This document shows, one piece after another, positions 5,188-5,929 of a DNA stretch of 5,929 nt. The first letter of the stretch is position 1; each line of letters begins with the position of its first letter. The notes under the pieces were generated by a model. It was not told where the DNA came from. It worked only from the letters and a program-made list of their open reading frames with translations, and did no database searches. The stretch comes from Chloroflexota bacterium (GTDB lineage Bacteria > Chloroflexota > Anaerolineae > Anaerolineales > UBA11858), in NCBI GenBank assembly GCA_030666985.1, contig DAOUWT010000178.1:1-5929 (forward strand), given 5' to 3'. The translations under genes and the position numbers were made by a program.

Positions 5188-5929
5188 ATGCCCCCTAAAA
5201 CATATTTTCGCCTATGGCTCCTAGCCCTGCTCCCCCGTCTCATTTTGGCCATAGCCTATTTCCAACACCCCATAGCCCTGGACGACATGTACCAATATGA
5301 CATGTTGGCCCGCTCCCTGCTAGAAGGGAACGGGTATCGCTGGTATAACCAAGAAGACTTCGAAACCCTGCGTTCCTACTACTCTCAGTTCTTAGATATG
5401 GAGAACCTGGAAACTCCAGAGGAAGGTTTGCTAACGACCCATCGCGCTCCTGGTTATCCCGTGTTTTTATCGACAATCTATGCCGTTGCCCCAGAAGAAG
5501 CCCGTTTTGGATGGACTCGGATAGCCCAGGCAGCTTTCACGGCGGCACTCGCCCCACTCAGCGCGTTAATCGCTATTCACAGCGGACTCGGAAAAAAAGC
5601 CGCCAAAATAGCCGGGATAGGCATAGCCTTCTATCCCCTCCTCCTCTTCTATCCCCTGGCCCTGGCCTCGGAGAATTTCTTCATCCCCACCCTGGCAGCG
5701 GGATTCCTCTTCTGGCTCCTGGCCCAGAAAAGCAAAAAATGGTCTCATATCTTGTTAAGCGGCCTATTGCTGGGAATAAATATGTTCACGCGCTCCATCT
5801 CGGCCCCATTCATCATCTTTGGAGCCTGGTGGATGCGTGCCTTTGGAAAATTAGACCTCAAAAAAACCTCCATCTTCCTCGTGATTGCTTTCGGCATCTG
5901 CCTCCCGTGGGCTATACGCAATACACGCA
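5188..5929 (+). CDS. ArnT/PMT-like (GT-C fold) membrane glycosyltransferase, N-terminal part
   Basis: The frame is open for 247 codons to the right edge; the rest is missing. A first transmembrane helix spans about 8-25. The first extracytoplasmic loop begins DDMYQYDMLARSLLEGNGY (32-50), matching the GT-C pattern of an acidic pair, Tyr, then L..G.GY, where the acidic residues are expected to be catalytic. Then comes HRAPGYPVFL (85-94), like the family's R-P-P-G-Y-P. Further hydrophobic segments lie at about 112-132, 141-160, 164-179, 187-199, 204-216 and 228-242. S161-E162 and the closing PWAIRN (240-245) are also family-like. Relatives transfer sugars from polyprenyl-phosphate donors to lipids or proteins outside the membrane; donor and acceptor here are unknown. 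ATG 5188 lacks a good ribosome site. The frame is open back to 5065 (GTG at 5122 is possible), but this start puts the first helix right at the N-terminus, as usual. Confidence 0.85.
   Translation, partial: MPPKTYFRLWLLALLPRLILAIAYFQHPIALDDMYQYDMLARSLLEGNGYRWYNQEDFETLRSYYSQFLDMENLETPEEGLLTTHRAPGYPVFLSTIYAVAPEEARFGWTRIAQAAFTAALAPLSALIAIHSGLGKKAAKIAGIGIAFYPLLLFYPLALASENFFIPTLAAGFLFWLLAQKSKKWSHILLSGLLLGINMFTRSISAPFIIFGAWWMRAFGKLDLKKTSIFLVIAFGICLPWAIRNTR

Overview
The window comes from a bacterium. The mixture of a class III nucleotide cyclase sensor, a GEMM-I (c-di-GMP-I) riboswitch, a Gfo/Idh/MocA dehydrogenase, a UPF0158 protein, a DnaQ-type exonuclease and an ArnT/PMT-type glycosyltransferase, with many short intergenic repeats, would suit a Chloroflexota (Anaerolineae-like) genome. 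That placement is an inference from general resemblance and cannot be proved from 5.9 kb.

Left part (1-2440, minus strand). A large membrane signalling protein runs off the left edge: receiver-like domain, transmembrane helix, extracytoplasmic sensor, second helix, HAMP, then nucleotide cyclase. It is read leftwards from 1938. About 300 bases upstream of its start, on the same strand, lies a near-textbook GEMM-I aptamer (2323-2237). Its 3' half overlaps an intrinsic terminator (2256-2213). Between terminator and start codon is a GC-rich, heavily self-complementary leader (2201-2070) that I cannot assign to a known RNA family. The reading is a c-di-GMP-responsive transcription switch controlling a cAMP/cGMP-type cyclase, which would join two nucleotide second-messenger systems.

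Middle (about 2440-4480, plus strand). A divergent non-coding stretch carries two copies of a palindromic 13-mer (candidate operator) and a long imperfect inverted repeat. It leads into an NAD(P)-dependent oxidoreductase (2724-3734). Next is a UPF0158 protein (3830-4381), bracketed on both sides by three-unit 10-bp tandem repeats of an ATCCGCGTCC-like consensus.

Right part (4482-5929, plus strand). A DEDDh 3'-5' exonuclease (4482-5057) is followed by 130 bp holding a small palindrome and a strong hairpin. The N-terminal half of a multi-pass glycosyltransferase then runs off the right edge. The plus-strand genes are collinear but separated by repeat-bearing gaps and share no obvious pathway, so they look like independent units and not one functional operon.
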